A DNA stretch of 64,000 bases from Acanthosepion esculentum. Taxonomy: Eukaryota > Mollusca > Cephalopoda > Sepiida > Sepiidae. Location of the stretch: the NCBI GenBank assembly GCA_964036315.1, contig OZ038508.1, positions 45,382,129 through 45,446,128 on the forward strand, written 5' to 3'. How positions within the stretch are numbered: the stretch's first letter is position 1; every line of letters begins with the position of its first letter. This document shows positions 22,976-38,630 of the stretch, piece by piece. A program made the translations under genes and the position numbers. The notes under the pieces were generated by a model. It was not told where the DNA came from. It saw only the letters and a list, made by a program, of their open reading frames with translations, and did not search any database.

Positions 22976-25900
22976 CTTGATCTTGTAATACTTTTTCTTG
23001 AAATTCTTATTCTTGATCTTGTAATACTTTTTCATGTAATTATTATTCTTGATCTTGTAATACTTTTTCATGTAATTCTTATTATTGATCTTGTAATACT
23101 TTTTCTTGTAATTCTTATTCTTGATCTTGTAATACTTTTTCATGTAATTCTTATTCTTGATCTTGTAATACTTTTTCTTGAAATTCTTATTCTTGATCTT
23201 GTAATACTTTTTCATGTAATTCTTATTCTTGATCTTGTAATACTTTTTCATGTAACTCTTATTCTTGATCTTGTAATACTTTTTCATGTAATTCTTATTC
23301 TTGATCTTGTAATACTTTTTCATGTAATTCTTATTCTTGATCTTGTAATACTTTTTCATGTAATTCTTATTCTTGATCTTGTAATACTTTTTCATGTAAT
23401 TCTTATTCTTGATCTTGTAATACTTTTTCATGTAATTCTTATTCTTGATCTTGTAATACTTTTTCATGTAATTCTTATTCTTGATCTTGTAATACTTTTC
23501 CATGTAATTCTTATTCTTGATCTTGTAATACTTTTTCTTGTAATTCTTATTCTTGATCTTGTAATACTTTTTCATGTAATTCTTATTCTTGATCTTGTAA
23601 TACTTTTTCTTGAAATTCTTATTCTTGATCTTGTAATACTTTTTCATGTAATTCTTATTCTTGATCTTGTAATACTTTTTCTTGAAATTCTTATTCTTGA
23701 TCTTGTAATACTTTTTCATGTAATTCTTATTCTTGATATTGTAATACTTTTTCTTGAAATTCTTATTCTTGATCTTGTAATACTTTTTCATGTAATTCTT
23801 ATTCTTGAACTTGTAATACTTTTTCATGTAATTCTTATTCTTGGTCTTGTAATACTTTTTCATGTAATTCTTATTCTTGATCTTGTAATACTTTTTCATG
23901 TAATTCTTATTCTTGATCTTGTAATACTTTTTCATGTAATTCTTATTCTTGATCTTGTAATACTTTTTCATGTAATTCATATTCTTGATCTTGTAATACT
24001 TTTTCATGTAACTCTTATTCTTGATCTTGTAATACTTTTTCATGTAATTCTTATTCTTGATCTTGTAATACTTTTTCATGTAATTCTTATTCTTGATCTT
24101 GTAATACTTTTTCATGTAATTCTTATTTTTGATCTTGTAATACTTTTTCATGTAATTCTTATTCTTGATCTTGTAATGCTTTTTCTTGAAATTCTTATTC
24201 TTGATCTTGTAATACTTTTTCTTGAAATTCTTATTCTTGATCTTGTAATACATTTTCATGTAATTCTTATTCTTGATCTTGTAATACTTTTTCATGTAAT
24301 TCTTATTATTGATCTTGTAATACTTTTTCTTGTAATTCTTATTCTTGATCTTGTAATACTTTTTCATGTAATTCTTATTCTTGAACTTGTAATACTTTTT
24401 CTTGAAATTCTTATTCTTGATCTTGTAATACTTTTTCTTGTAATTCTTATTCTTGATCTTGTAATACTTTTTCTTGAAATTCTTATTCTTGATCTTGTAA
24501 TACTTTTTCATGTAATTCTTATTCTTGATCTTGTAATACTTTTTCTTGAAATTCTTATTCTTGATCTTGTAATACTTTTTCATGTAATTCTTATTCTTGA
24601 TCTTGTAATATTTTTTCATGTAATTCTTATTCTTGATCTTTAATACTTTTTCTTGTAATTCTTATTCTTGATCTTGTAATACTTTTTCTTGAAATTCTTA
24701 TTCTTGATCTTGTAATACTTTTTCATGTAATTCTTATTCTTGATCTTGTAATACTTTTAAATGTAATTCTTATTCTTGATCTTGTAATACTTTTTCTTGT
24801 AATTCTTATTCTTGATCTTGTAATACTTTTTCATGTAATTCTTATTCTTGATCTTGTAATACTTTTTCTTGAAATTCTTATTCTTGATCTTGTAATACTT
24901 TTTCATGTAATTCTTATTCTTGATCTTGTAATACTTTTTCATGTAATTCTTATTCTTGATCTTGTAATACTTTTTCATGTAATTCTTATTCTTGATCTTG
25001 TAATACTTTTTCATGTAATTCTTATTCTTGATCTTGTAATACTTTTTCATGTAATTCTTATTCTTGATCTTGTAATACTTTTTCATGTAATTCTTATTAT
25101 TGATCTTGTAATACTTTTTCTTGTAATTCTTATTCTTGATCTTGTATTACTTTTTCATGTAATTCTTATTCTTGATCTTGTAATACTTTTTCTTGAAATT
25201 CTTATTCTTGATCTTGTAATACTTTTTCATGTAATTCTTATTCTTGATCTTGTAATACTTTTTCTTGAAATTCTTATTCTTGATCTTGTAATACTTTTTC
25301 ATGTAATTCTTATTCTTGATCTTGTAATACTTTTTCTTGAAATTCTTATTCTTGATCTTGTAATACTTTTTCATGTAATTCTTATTCTTGATCTTGTAAT
25401 ACTTTTTCATGTAATTCTTATTCTTGATCTTGTAATACTTTTTATTGTAATTCTTATTCATGATCTTGTAATACTTTTTCTTGAAATTATTATTCTTGAT
25501 CTTGTAATACTTTTTCATGTAATTCTCATTCTTGATCTTGTAATACTTTTTCATGTAATTCTTATTCTTGATCTTGTAATACATTTTCTTGTAATTCTTA
25601 TTCTTGATCTTGTAATACTTTTTCATGTAATTCTTATTCTTGATCTTTTAATACTTTTTCATGAAATTCTTATTCTTGATCTTGTAATACTTTTTCATGT
25701 AATTCTTATTCTTGATCTTGTAATACTTTTTCATGTAATTCTTATTCTTGATCTTGTAATACTTTTTCTTGTAATTCTTATTCTTGATCTTGTAATACTT
25801 TTTCATGTAATTCTTATTCTTGATCTTGTAATACTTTTTCTTGAAATTCTTATTCTTGATCTTGTAATACTTTTTCATGTCATTCTTATTCTTGATCTTG

Positions 25901-28900
25901 TAATACTTTTCCATGTAATTCTTATTCTTGATCTTGTAATACTTTTTCTTGTAATTCTTATTCTTGATCTTGTAATACTTTTTCATGTAATTCTTATTCT
26001 TGATCTTGTAATACTTTTTCTTGAAATTCTTATTCTTGATCTTGTAATACTTTTTCATGTAATTCTTATTCTTGATCTTGTAATACTTTTTCTTGAAATT
26101 CTTATTCTTGATCTTGTAATACTTTTTCATGTAATTCTTATTCTTGATATTGTAATACTTTTTCTTGAAATTCTTATTCTTGATCTTGTAATACTTTTTC
26201 ATGTAATTCTTATTCTTGAACATGTAATACTTTTTCATGTAATTCTTATTCTTGATCTTGTAATACTTTTTCATGTAATTCTTATTCTTGATCTTGTAAT
26301 ACTTTTTCATGTAATTCTTATTCTTGATCTTGTAATACTTTTTCATGTAATTCTTATTCTTGATCTTGTAATACTTTTTCATGTAATTCATATTCTTGAT
26401 CTTGTAATACTTTTTCATGTAATTCTTATTCTTGATCTTGTAATACTTTTTCATGTAATTCTTATTCTTGATCTTTTAATACTTTTTCATGAAATTCTTA
26501 TTCTTGATCTTGTAATACTTTTTCATGTAATTCTTATTCTTGATCTTGTAATACTTTTTCATGTAATTCTTATTCTTGATCTTGTAATACTTTTTCTTGT
26601 AATTCTTATTCTTGATCTTGTAATACTTTTTCATGTAATTCTTATTCTTGATCTTGTAATACTTTTTCTTGAAATTCTTATTCTTGATCTTGTAATACTT
26701 TTTCATGTAATTCTTATTCTTGATCTTGTAATACTTTTTCTTGAAATTCTTATTCTTGATCTTGTAATACTTTTTCATGTAATTCTTATTCTTGATCTTG
26801 TAATACTTTTTCATGTAATTCTTATTCTTGATCTTGTAATACTTTTTCATGTAATTCTTATTATTGATCTTGTAATACTTTTTCTTGTAATTCTTATTCT
26901 TGATCTTGTAATACTTTTTCATGTAATTCTTATTCTTGATCTTGTAATACTTTTCCATGTAATTCTTATTCTTGATCTTGTAATACTTTTTCTTGTAATT
27001 CTTATTCTTGATCTTGTAATACTTTTTCATGTAATTCTTATTCTTGATCTTGTAATACTTTTTCTTGAAATTCTTATTCTTGATCTTGTAATACTTTTTC
27101 ATGTAATTCTTATTCTTGATCTTGTAATACTTTTTCTTGAAATTCTTATTCTTGATCTTGTAATACTTTTTCATGTAATTCTTATTCTTGATATTGTAAT
27201 ACTTTTTCTTGAAATTCTTATTCTTGATCTTGTAATACTTTTTCATGTAATTCTTATTCTTGAACTTGTAATACTTTTTCATGTAATTCTTATTCTTGAT
27301 CTTGTAATACTTTTTCATGTAATTCTTATTCTTGATCTTGTAATACTTTTTCATGTAATTCTTATTCTTGATCTTGTAATACTTTTTCATGTAATTCTTA
27401 TTTTTGATCTTGTAATACATTTTCATGTAATTCATATTCTTGATCTTGTAATACTTTTTCATGTAATTCTTATTCTTGATCTTGTAATACTTTTTCATGT
27501 AATTCTTATTCTTGATCTTGTAATACTTTTTCATGTAATTCTTATTCTTGATCTTGTAATACTTTTTCATGTAATTCTTATTTTTGATCTTGTAATACTT
27601 TTTCATGTAATTCTTATTCTTGATCTTGTAATGCTTTTTATTGAAATTCTTATTCTTGATCTTGTAATACTTTTTCTTGAAATTCTTATTCTTGATCTTG
27701 TAATACATTTTCATGTAATTCTTATTCTTGATCTTGTAATACTTTTTCATGTAATTCTTATTATTGATCTTGTAATACTTTTTCTTGTAATTCTTATTCT
27801 TGATCTTGTAATACTTTTTCATGTAATTCTTATTCTTGATCTTGTAATACTTTTTCTTGAAATTCTTATTCTTGATCTTGTAATACTTTTTCTTGTAATT
27901 CTTATTCTTGATCTTGTAATACTTTTTCTTGAAATTCTTATTCTTGATCTTGTAATACTTTTTCATGTAATTCTTATTCTTGATCTTGTAATACTTTTTC
28001 TTGAAATTCTTATTCTTGATCTTGTAATACTTTTTCATGTAATTCTTATTCTTGATCTTGTAATACTTTTTCATGTAATTCTTATTCTTGATCTTGTAAT
28101 ACTTTTTCTTGTAATTCTTATTCTTGATCTTGTAATACTTTTTCATGTAATTCTTATTCTTGATCTTGTAATACTTTTTCTTGAAATTCTTATTCTTGAT
28201 CTTGTAATACTTTTTCATGTAATTCTTATTCTTGATCTTGTAATACTTTTTCATGTAATTCTTATTCTTGATCTTGTAATACTTTTTCATGTAATTCTTA
28301 TTCTTGATCTTGTAATACTTTTTCATGTAATTCTTATTCTTGATCTTGTAATACTTTTTCATGTAATTCTTATTCTTGATCTTGTAATACTTTTTCATGT
28401 AATTCTTATTATTGATCTTGTAATACTTTTTCTTGTAATTCTTATTCTTGATCTTGTATTACTTTTTCATGTAATTCTTATTCTTGATCTTGTAATACTT
28501 TTTCTTGAAATTCTTATTCTTGATCTTGTAATACTTTTTCATGTAATTCTTATTCTTGATCTTGTAATACTTTTTCTTGAAATTCTTATTCTTGATCTTG
28601 TAATACTTTTTCATGTAATTCTTATTCTTGATCTTGTAATACTTTTTCTTGAAATTCTTATTCTTGATCTTGTAATACTTTTTCATGTAATTCTTATTCT
28701 TGATCTTGTAATACTTTTTCATGTAATTCTTATTCTTGATCTTGTAATACTTTTTATTGTAATTCTTATTCATGATCTTGTAATACTTTTTCTTGAAATT
28801 ATTATTCTTGATCTTGTAATACTTTTTCATGTAATTCTCATTCTTGATCTTGTAATACTTTTTCATGTAATTCTTATTCTTGATCTTGTAATACATTTTC

Positions 28901-31900
28901 TTGTAATTCTTATTCTTGATCTTGTAATACTTTTTCATGTAATTCTTATTCTTGATCTTTTAATACTTTTTCATGAAATTCTTATTCTTGATCTTGTAAT
29001 ACTTTTTCATGTAATTCTTATTCTTGATCTTGTAATACTTTTTCATGTAATTCTTATTCTTGATCTTGTAATACTTTTTCTTGTAATTCTTATTCTTGAT
29101 CTTGTAATACTTTTTCATGTAATTCTTATTCTTGATCTTGTAATACTTTTTCTTGAAATTCTTATTCTTGATCTTGTAATACTTTTTCATGTCATTCTTA
29201 TTCTTGATCTTGTAATACTTTTCCATGTAATTCTTATTCTTGATCTTGTAATACTTTTTCTTGTAATTCTTATTCTTGATCTTGTAATACTTTTTCATGT
29301 AATTCTTATTCTTGATCTTGTAATACTTTTTCTTGAAATTCTTATTCTTGATCTTGTAATACTTTTTCATGTAATTCTTATTCTTGATCTTGTAATATTT
29401 TTCTTGAAATTCTTATTCTTGATCTTGTAATACTTTTTCATGTAATTCTTATTCTTGATATTGTAATACTTTTTCTTGAAATTCTTATTCTTGATCTTGT
29501 AATACTTTTTCATGTAATTCTTATTCTTGAACTTGTAATACTTTTTCATGTAATTCTTATTCTTGATCTTGTAATACTTTTTCATGTAATTCTTATTCTT
29601 GATCTTGTAATACTTTTTCATGTAATTCTTATTCTTGATCTTGTAATACTTTTTCATGTAATTCTTATTCTTGATCTTGTAATACTTTTTCATGTAATTC
29701 ATATTCTTGATCTTGTAATACTTTTTCATGTAATTCTTATTCTTGATCTTGTAATACTTTTTCATGTAATTCTTATTCTTGATCTTTTAATACTTTTTCA
29801 TGAAATTCTTATTCTTGATCTTGTAATACTTTTTCATGTAATTCTTATTCTTGATCTTGTAATACTTTTTCATGTAATTCTTATTCTTGATCTTGTAATA
29901 CTTTTTCTTGTAATTCTTATTCTTGATCTTGTAATACTTTTTCATGTAATTCTTATTCTTGATCTTGTAATACTTTTTCTTGAAATTCTTATTCTTGATC
30001 TTGTAATACTTTTTCATGTAATTCTTATTCTTGATCTTGTAATACTTTTTCTTGAAATTCTTATTCTTGATCTTGTAATACTTTTTCATGTAATTCTTAT
30101 TCTTGATCTTGTAATACTTTTTCATGTAATTCTTATTCTTGATCTTGTAATACTTTTTCATGTAATTCTTATTATTGATCTTGTAATACTTTTTCTTGTA
30201 ATTCTTATTCTTGATCTTGTAATACTTTTTCATGTAATTCTTATTCTTGATCTTGTAATACTTTTCCATGTAATTCTTATTCTTGATCTTGTAATACTTT
30301 TTCTTGTAATTCTTATTCTTGATCTTGTAATACTTTTTCATGTAATTCTTATTCTTGATCTTGTAATACTTTTTCTTGAAATTCTTATTCTTGATCTTGT
30401 AATACTTTTTCATGTAATTCTTATTCTTGATCTTGTAATACTTTTTCTTGAAATTCTTATTCTTGATCTTGTAATACTTTTTCATGTAATTCTTATTCTT
30501 GATATTGTAATACTTTTTCTTGAAATTCTTATTCTTGATCTTGTAATACTTTTTCATGTAATTCTTATTCTTGAACTTGTAATACTTTTTCATGTAATTC
30601 TTATTCTTGATCTTGTAATACTTTTTCATGTAATTCTTATTCTTGATCTTGTAATACTTTTTCATGTAATTCTTATTCTTGATCTTGTAATACTTTTTCA
30701 TGTAATTCTTATTTTTGATCTTGTAATACATTTTCATGTAATTCATATTCTTGATCTTGTAATACTTTTTCATGTAATTCTTATTCTTGATCTTGTAATA
30801 CTTTTTCATGTAATTCTTATTCTTGATCTTGTAATACTTTTTCATGTAATTCTTATTCTTGATCTTGTAATACTTTTTCATGTAATTCTTATTTTTGATC
30901 TTGTAATACTTTTTCATGTAATTCTTATTCTTGATCTTGTAATGCTTTTTATTGAAATTCTTATTCTTGATCTTGTAATACTTTTTCTTGAAATTCTTAT
31001 TCTTGATCTTGTAATACATTTTCATGTAATTCTTATTCTTGATCTTGTAATACTTTTTCATGTAATTCTTATTATTGATCTTGTAATACTTTTTCTTGTA
31101 ATTCTTATTCTTGATCTTGTAATACTTTTTCATGTAATTCTTATTCTTGATCTTGTAATACTTTTTCTTGAAATTCTTATTCTTGATCTTGTAATACTTT
31201 TTCTTGTAATTCTTATTCTTGATCTTGTAATACTTTTTCTTGAAATTCTTATTCTTGATCTTGTAATACTTTTTCATGTAATTCTTATTCTTGATCTTGT
31301 AATACTTTTTCTTGAAATTCTTATTCTTGATCTTGTAATACTTTTTCATGTAATTCTTATTCTTGATCTTGTAATACTTTTTCATGTAATTCTTATTCTT
31401 GATCTTGTAATACTTTTTCTTGTAATTCTTATTCTTGATCTTGTAATACTTTTTCTTGAAATTCTTATTCTTGATCTTGTAATACTTTTTCATGTAATTC
31501 TCATTCTTGATCTTGTAATACTTTTTCATGTAATTCTTATTCTTGATCTTGTAATATTTTTTCTTGTAATTCTTATTCTTGATCTTGTAATACTTTTTCA
31601 TGTAATTCTTATTCTTGATCTTGTAATACTTTTTCTTGAAATTCTTATTCTTGATCTTGTAATACTTTTTCATGTAATTCTTATTCTTGATCTAGTAATA
31701 CTTTTTCATGTAATTCTTATTCTTGATCTTGTAATACTTTTTCATGTAATTCTTATTCTTGATCTTGTAATACTTTTTCATGTAATTCTTATTCTTGATC
31801 TTGTAATACTTTTTCATGTAATTCTTATTCTTGATCTTGTAATACTTTTTCATGTAATTCTCATTATTGATCTTGTAATACTTTTTCTTGTAATTCTTAT

Positions 31901-32640
31901 TCTTGATCTTGTAATACTTTTTCATGTAATTCTTATTCTTGATCTTGTAATACTTTTTCTTGAAATTCTTATTCTTGATCATGTAATACTTTTTCATGTA
32001 ATTCTTATTCTTGATCTTGTAATACTTTTTCTTGAAATTCTTATTCTTGATCTTGTAATACTTTTTCATGTAATTCTTATTCTTGATCTTGTAATACTTT
32101 TTCTTGAAATTCTTATTCTTGATCTTGTAATACTTTTTCATGTAATTCTTATTCTTGATCTTGTAATACTTTTTCATGTAATTCTTATTCTTGATCTTGT
32201 AATACTTTTTCTTGTAATTCTTATTCTTGATCTTGTAATACTTTTTCTTGAAATTATTATTCTTGATCTTGTAATACTTTTTCATGTAATTCTCATTCAT
32301 GATCTTGTAATACTTTTTCATGTAATTCTTATTCTTGATCTTGTAATACTTTTTCTTGTAATTCTTATTCTTGATCTTGTAATACTTTTTCATGTAATTC
32401 TTATTCTTGATCTTTTAATACTTTTTCATGAAATTCTTATTCTTGATCTTGTAATACTTTTTCATGTAATTCTTATTCTTGATCTTGTAATAATTTTTCT
32501 TGAAATTCTCATTCTTGATCTTGTAATACTTTTTCATGTAATTCTTATTCTTGATCTTGTAATACTTTTTCATGTAATTCTTATTCTTGATCTTGTAATA
32601 CTTTTTCTTGTAATTCTTATTCTTGATCTTGTAATACTTT
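22976..32640. repeat. Array zone 2: homogeneous CATG/CTTGAAA monomers with 828-bp and 3,312-bp higher-order repeats
   Basis: CATGTAA and CTTGAAA monomers alternate in irregular but duplicated patterns and indels are rare. The private variant GATCTTTTAATAC occurs at 25,642, 26,470, 28,954 and 29,781: spacings 828, 2,484 and 827. The variant CTTGTATTAC occurs at 25,141 and 28,453, spacing 3,312, which is exactly 92 monomers or four times 828. A single-base deletion near 29,398 accounts for the 827. Confidence 0.9.
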
Positions 32641-35600
32641 TTTGTAATTCTTATTCTTAACCTTGTAATACTTTTTCTTGTAATTCTTATTCTTGATCTT
32701 GTAATACTTTTTCTTGTAATTCTTATTCTTGATCTTGTAATACTTTATCTTGTACTTCTTATTATTGATCTTGTAATACTTTTTCTTGTAATTCTCATTC
32801 TTGATCTTGTAATACTTTTTCTTGTAATTCTTATTCTTGATCTTGTAATACTTTTTCTTGTAATACTTATTCTTGATCTTGTAATACTTTTTTGTAATTC
32901 TTATTCTTGATTTTGTAATACTTTTTCTTGTAATTGTTCTTCTTGATCTTGTAATACTTTTTCTTGTAATTCTTATTCTTGATCTTGTAATACTTTTTCT
33001 TGTAATTTTTATTCTTGATCTTGTAATACTTTTTCTTGTACTTCTTATTATTGATCTTGTAATACTTTTTCAATAATTCTTATTCTTGATCTTGTAATAC
33101 TTTTTCTTGTAATTCTTATTATTGATCTTGGAATACTTTTTCTTGTACTTCTTATTATTGATCTTGTAATACTTTTCTTGTAATTCTTATTCTTGATCTT
33201 GTAATACTTTTTGTTGTAATTCTCATTCTTGATCTTGTAATACTTTTTCTTGTAATTCTTATTATTGATCTTGTAATACTTTTTCTTGTAATTCTTATTC
33301 TTGATATTGTAATACTTTTTCTTGTACTTATTATTCTTGATCTTGTAATACTTTTTCTTGTACTTCTCTTTATTGATCTTGTAATACTTTTTTTTGTAAT
33401 TCTTATTCTTGATCTTGTAATACTTTTTCTTGTAATTCTTCTTCTTGATTTTGTAATACTTTTTCTTGTAATTCTTCTTCTTGATCTTGTAATACTTTTT
33501 CTTGTAATTCTTATTCTTGATCTTGTAATACTTTTTCTTGTAATTCTTATTCTTGATCTTGTAATACTTTTTCTTATTATTCTTATTCTTGATCTTGTAA
33601 TACTTTTTCTTGTAATTCTTATTCTTGATCTTGTAATACTTTTTCTTGTAATTCTTATTCTTGATCTTGTAATACTTTTTTGTAATTCTTATTCTTGACC
33701 TTGTAATACTTTTTCTTGTAATTCTTATTCTTGATCTTGTAATACTTTTTCTTGTAATTCTTATTCTTGATCTTGTAATACTTTATCTTGTACTTCTTAT
33801 TATTGATCTTGTAATACTTTTTCTTGTAATTCTCATTCTTGATCTTGTAATACTTTTTCTTGTAATTCTTATTCTTGATCTTGTAATACTTTTTCTTGTA
33901 CTTCTTATTATTGATCTTGTAATACTTTTCTTGTAATTCTTATTCTTGATCTTGTAATACTTTTTCTTGTAATACTTATTCTTGATCTTGTAATACTTTT
34001 TTGTAATTCTTATTCTTGATTTTGTAATACTTTTTCTTGTAATTGTTCTTCTTGATCTTGTAATACTTTTTCTTGTAATTCTTATTCTTGATCTTGTAAT
34101 ACTTTTTCTTGTAATTTTTATTCTTGATCTTGTAATACTTTTTCTTGTACTTCTTATTATTGATCTTGTAATACTTTTTCAATAATTCTTATTCTTGATC
34201 TTGTAATACTTTTTCTTGTAATTCTTATTATTGATCTTGGAATACTTTTTCTTGTACTTCTTATTATTGATCTTGTAATACTTTTTTTTGTAATTCTTAT
34301 TCTTGATCTTGTAATACTTTTTCTTGTAATTCTTCTACTTGATCTTGTAATACATTTTCTTGTAATTCTTCTTCTTGATCTTGTAATACTTTTTCTTGTA
34401 ATTCTTATTCTTGATCTTGTAATACTTTTTCTTGTAATTCTTATTCTTGAACTTGTAATCCTTGTTCTTGTAATTCTTATTCTTGATCTTGTAACACTTT
34501 TTCTTGTACTTCTTATTATTGATCTTGTAATACTTTTCTTGTAATTCTTATTCTTGATCTTGTAATACTTTTTCTTGTAATTCTTATTCTTGATCTTGTA
34601 ATACTTTTTCTTGTAATTCTTATTCTTGATCTTGTAATACTTTTTCTTGTACTTCTTAATATTGATCTTGTAATACTTTTACTTGAAATTCTTATTCTTG
34701 ATCTTGTAATACTTTTTCTTGTAATTCTTATTCTTGATCTTGTAATACTTTTTCTTGTAATTCTTATTCTTGATCTTGTAATACTTTTTCTTGTAATTCT
34801 TATTCTTGATCTTGTAATACTTTTTCTTGAAAATTCTTATTATTGATCTTGTAATACTTTTTCTTATAATTCTTATTATTGATCTTGTAATACTTTTTCG
34901 TGTAATTCTTATTCTTGATCTTGTAATACTTTTTCTTGTACTACTTATTATTGATCTTGTAATACTTTTCTGGTAATTCTTATACTTGATCTTGTAATAC
35001 TTTTTCTTGTAATTCTTATTCTTGATCTTGTAATACTTTTTCTTATAATTCTTATTCTTGATCTTGTAATACTTTTTCTTGTAATTCTTATTCTTGATCT
35101 TGTAATACTTGTTCTTGTAATTCTTATTCTTGATCTTGTAACACTTTTTCTTGTACTTCTTATTATTGATCTTGTAATACTTTTCTTGTAATTCTTATTC
35201 TTGATCTTGTAATACTTTTTCTTGTAATTCTTATTCTTGATCTTGTAGTACTTTTTCTTGTAATTCTTATTCTTGATCTTGTAATACTTTTTCTTGTAAT
35301 TCTTAATATTGATCTTGTAATACTTTTACTTGAAATTATTATTCTTGATCTTGTAATACTTTTTCTTGTAATTCTTATTCTTGATCTTGTAATACTTTTT
35401 CTTGTAATTCTTATTATTGATCTTGTAATACTTTTTCTTGTAATTCTTATTCTTGATCTTGTAATACTTTTTCTTGTACTTCTTATTATTGATCTTGTAA
35501 TACTTTTTCTTGTAATTCTTATTCTTGATATTGTAATACTTTTTCTTGTAATTCTTATTCTTGATCTTGTAATACTTTTTCTTGTAATTCTTATTCTTGA

Positions 35601-38600
35601 TCTTGTAGTACTTTTTCTTGTAATTCTTATTCTTGATCTTGTAATACTTTTTCTTGTAATTCTTAATATTGATCTTGTAATACTTTTACTTGAAATTATT
35701 ATTCTTGATATTGTAATACTTTTTCTTGTAATTCTTATTCTTGATCTTGTAATACTTTTTCTTGTAATTCTTATTCTTGATCTTGTAATACTTTTTCTTG
35801 TAATTCTTATTCTTGATTTTGTAATACTTTTTCTTGAAAATTCTTATTATTGATCTTGTAATACTTTTTCTTATAATTCTTATTATTGATCTTGTAATAC
35901 TTTTTCTTGTAATTCTTATTCTTGATCTTGTAATACTTTTTCTTGTAATTCTTATTCTTGATCTTGTAATACTTTTTCTTATTATTCTTATTCTTGATCT
36001 TGTAATACTTTTTCTTGTAATTCTTATTCTTGATCTTGTAATACTTTTTCTTGTAATTCTTATTCTTGATCTTGTAATACTTTTTTGTAATTCTTATTCT
36101 TGACCTTGTAATACTTTTTCTTGTAATTCTTATTCTTGATCTTGTAATACTTTTTCTTGTAATTCTTATTCTTGATCTTGTAATACTTTATCTTGTACTT
36201 CTTATTATTGATCTTGTAATACTTTTTCTTGTAATTCTCATTCTTGATCTTGTAATACTTTTTCTTGTAATTCTTATTCTTGATCTTGTAATACTTTTTC
36301 TTGTACTTCTTATTATTGATCTTGTAATACTTTTCTTGTAATTCTTATTCTTGATCTTGTAATACTTTTTCTTGTAATACTTATTCTTGATCTTGTAATA
36401 CTTTTTTGTAATTCTTATTCTTGATTTTGTAATACTTTTTCTTGTAATTGTTCTTCTTGATCTTGTAATACTTTTTCTTGTAATTCTTATTCTTGATCTT
36501 GTAATACTTTTTCTTGTAATTTTTATTCTTGATCTTGTAATACTTTTTCTTGTACTTCTTATTATTGATCTTGTAATACTTTTTCAATAATTCTTATTCT
36601 TGATCTTGTAATACTTTTTCTTGTAATTCTTATTATTGATCTTGGAATACTTTTTCTTGTACTTCTTATTATTGATCTTGTAATACTTTTTTTTGTAATT
36701 CTTATTCTTGATCTTGTAATACTTTTTCTTGTAATTCTTCTACTTGATCTTGTAATACTTTTTCTTGTAATTCTTCTTCTTGATCTTGTAATACTTTTTC
36801 TTGTAATTCTTATTCTTGATCTTGTAATACTTTTTCTTGTAATTCTTATTCTTGAACTTGTAATCCTTGTTCTTGTAATTCTTATTCTTGATCTTGTAAC
36901 ACTTTTTCTTGTACTTCTTATTATTGATCTTGTAATACTTTTCTTGTAATTCTTATTCTTGATCTTGTAATACTTTTTCTTGTAATTCTTATTCTTGATC
37001 TTGTAATACTTTTTCTTGTAATTCTTATTCTTGATCTTGTAATACTTTTTCTTGTACTTCTTAATATTGATCTTGTAATACTTTTACTTGAAATTCTTAT
37101 TCTTGATCTTGTAATACTTTTTCTTGTAATTCTTATTCTTGATCTTGTAATACTTTTTCTTGTAATTCTTATTCTTGATCTTGTAATACTTTTTCTTGTA
37201 ATTCTTATTCTTGATCTTGTAATACTTTTTCTTGAAAATTCTTATTATTGATCTTGTAATACTTTTTCTTATAATTCTTATTATTGATCTTGTAATACTT
37301 TTTCGTGTAATTCTTATTCTTGATCTTGTAATACTTTTTCTTGTACTACTTATTATTGATCTTGTAATACTTTTCTGGTAATTCTTATACTTGATCTTGT
37401 AATACTTTTTCTTGTAATTCTTATTCTTGATCTTGTAATACTTTTTCTTATAATTCTTATTCTTGATCTTGTAATACTTTTTCTTGTAATTCTTATTCTT
37501 GATCTTGTAATACTTGTTCTTGTAATTCTTATTCTTGATCTTGTAACACTTTTTCTTGTACTTCTTATTATTGATCTTGTAATACTTTTCTTGTAATTCT
37601 TATTCTTGATCTTGTAATACTTTTTCTTGTAATTCTTATTCTTGATCTTGTAGTACTTTTTCTTGTAATTCTTATTCTTGATCTTGTAATACTTTTTCTT
37701 GTAATTCTTAATATTGATCTTGTAATACTTTTACTTGAAATTATTATTCTTGATCTTGTAATACTTTTTCTTGTAATTCTTATTCTTGATCTTGTAATAC
37801 TTTTTCTTGTAATTCTTATTATTGATCTTGTAATACTTTTTCTTGTAATTCTTATTCTTGATCTTGTAATACTTTTTCTTGTACTTCTTATTATTGATCT
37901 TGTAATACTTTTTCTTGTAATTCTTATTCTTGATATTGTAATACTTTTTCTTGTAATTCTTATTCTTGATCTTGTAATACTTTTTCTTGTAATTCTTATT
38001 CTTGATCTTGTAGTACTTTTTCTTGTAATTCTTATTCTTGATCTTGTAATACTTTTTCTTGTAATTCTTAATATTGATCTTGTAATACTTTTACTTGAAA
38101 TTATTATTCTTGATATTGTAATACTTTTTCTTGTAATTCTTATTCTTGATCTTGTAATACTTTTTCTTGTAATTCTTATTCTTGATCTTGTAATACTTTT
38201 TCTTGTAATTCTTATTCTTGATTTTGTAATACTTTTTCTTGAAAATTCTTATTATTGATCTTGTAATACTTTTTCTTATAATTCTTATTATTGATCTTGT
38301 AATACTTTTTCTTGTAATTCTTATTCTTGATCTTGTAATACTTTTTCTTGTACTTCTTATTATTGATCTTGTAATACTTTTTCTTGTAATTCTTATTCTT
38401 GATCTTGTAATACTTTTTCTTGTAATTCTTATTCTTGATCTTGTAACACTTTTTCTTGTACTTCTTATTATTGATCTTGTAATACTTTTCTTGTAATTCT
38501 TATTCTTGATCTTGTAATACTTTTTCTTGTAATTCTTATTCTTGATCTTGTAATACTTTTTCTTGTAATTCTTATTCTTGATCTTGTAATACTTTTTCTT

Positions 38601-38630
38601 GTACTTCTTAATATTGATCTTGTAATACTT
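32641..38630. repeat. Array zone 3: heterogeneous monomers, first copy of the 9.66-kb unit
   Basis: CTTGTAA monomers with recurrent four-base deletions (ACTTTTTTGTAATTC). A diagnostic block containing TTTTTCAATAATTC occurs at 32,867-33,073, 33,976-34,182 and 36,381-36,587, giving internal spacings of 1,109 and 2,405 bp. Confidence 0.88.
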
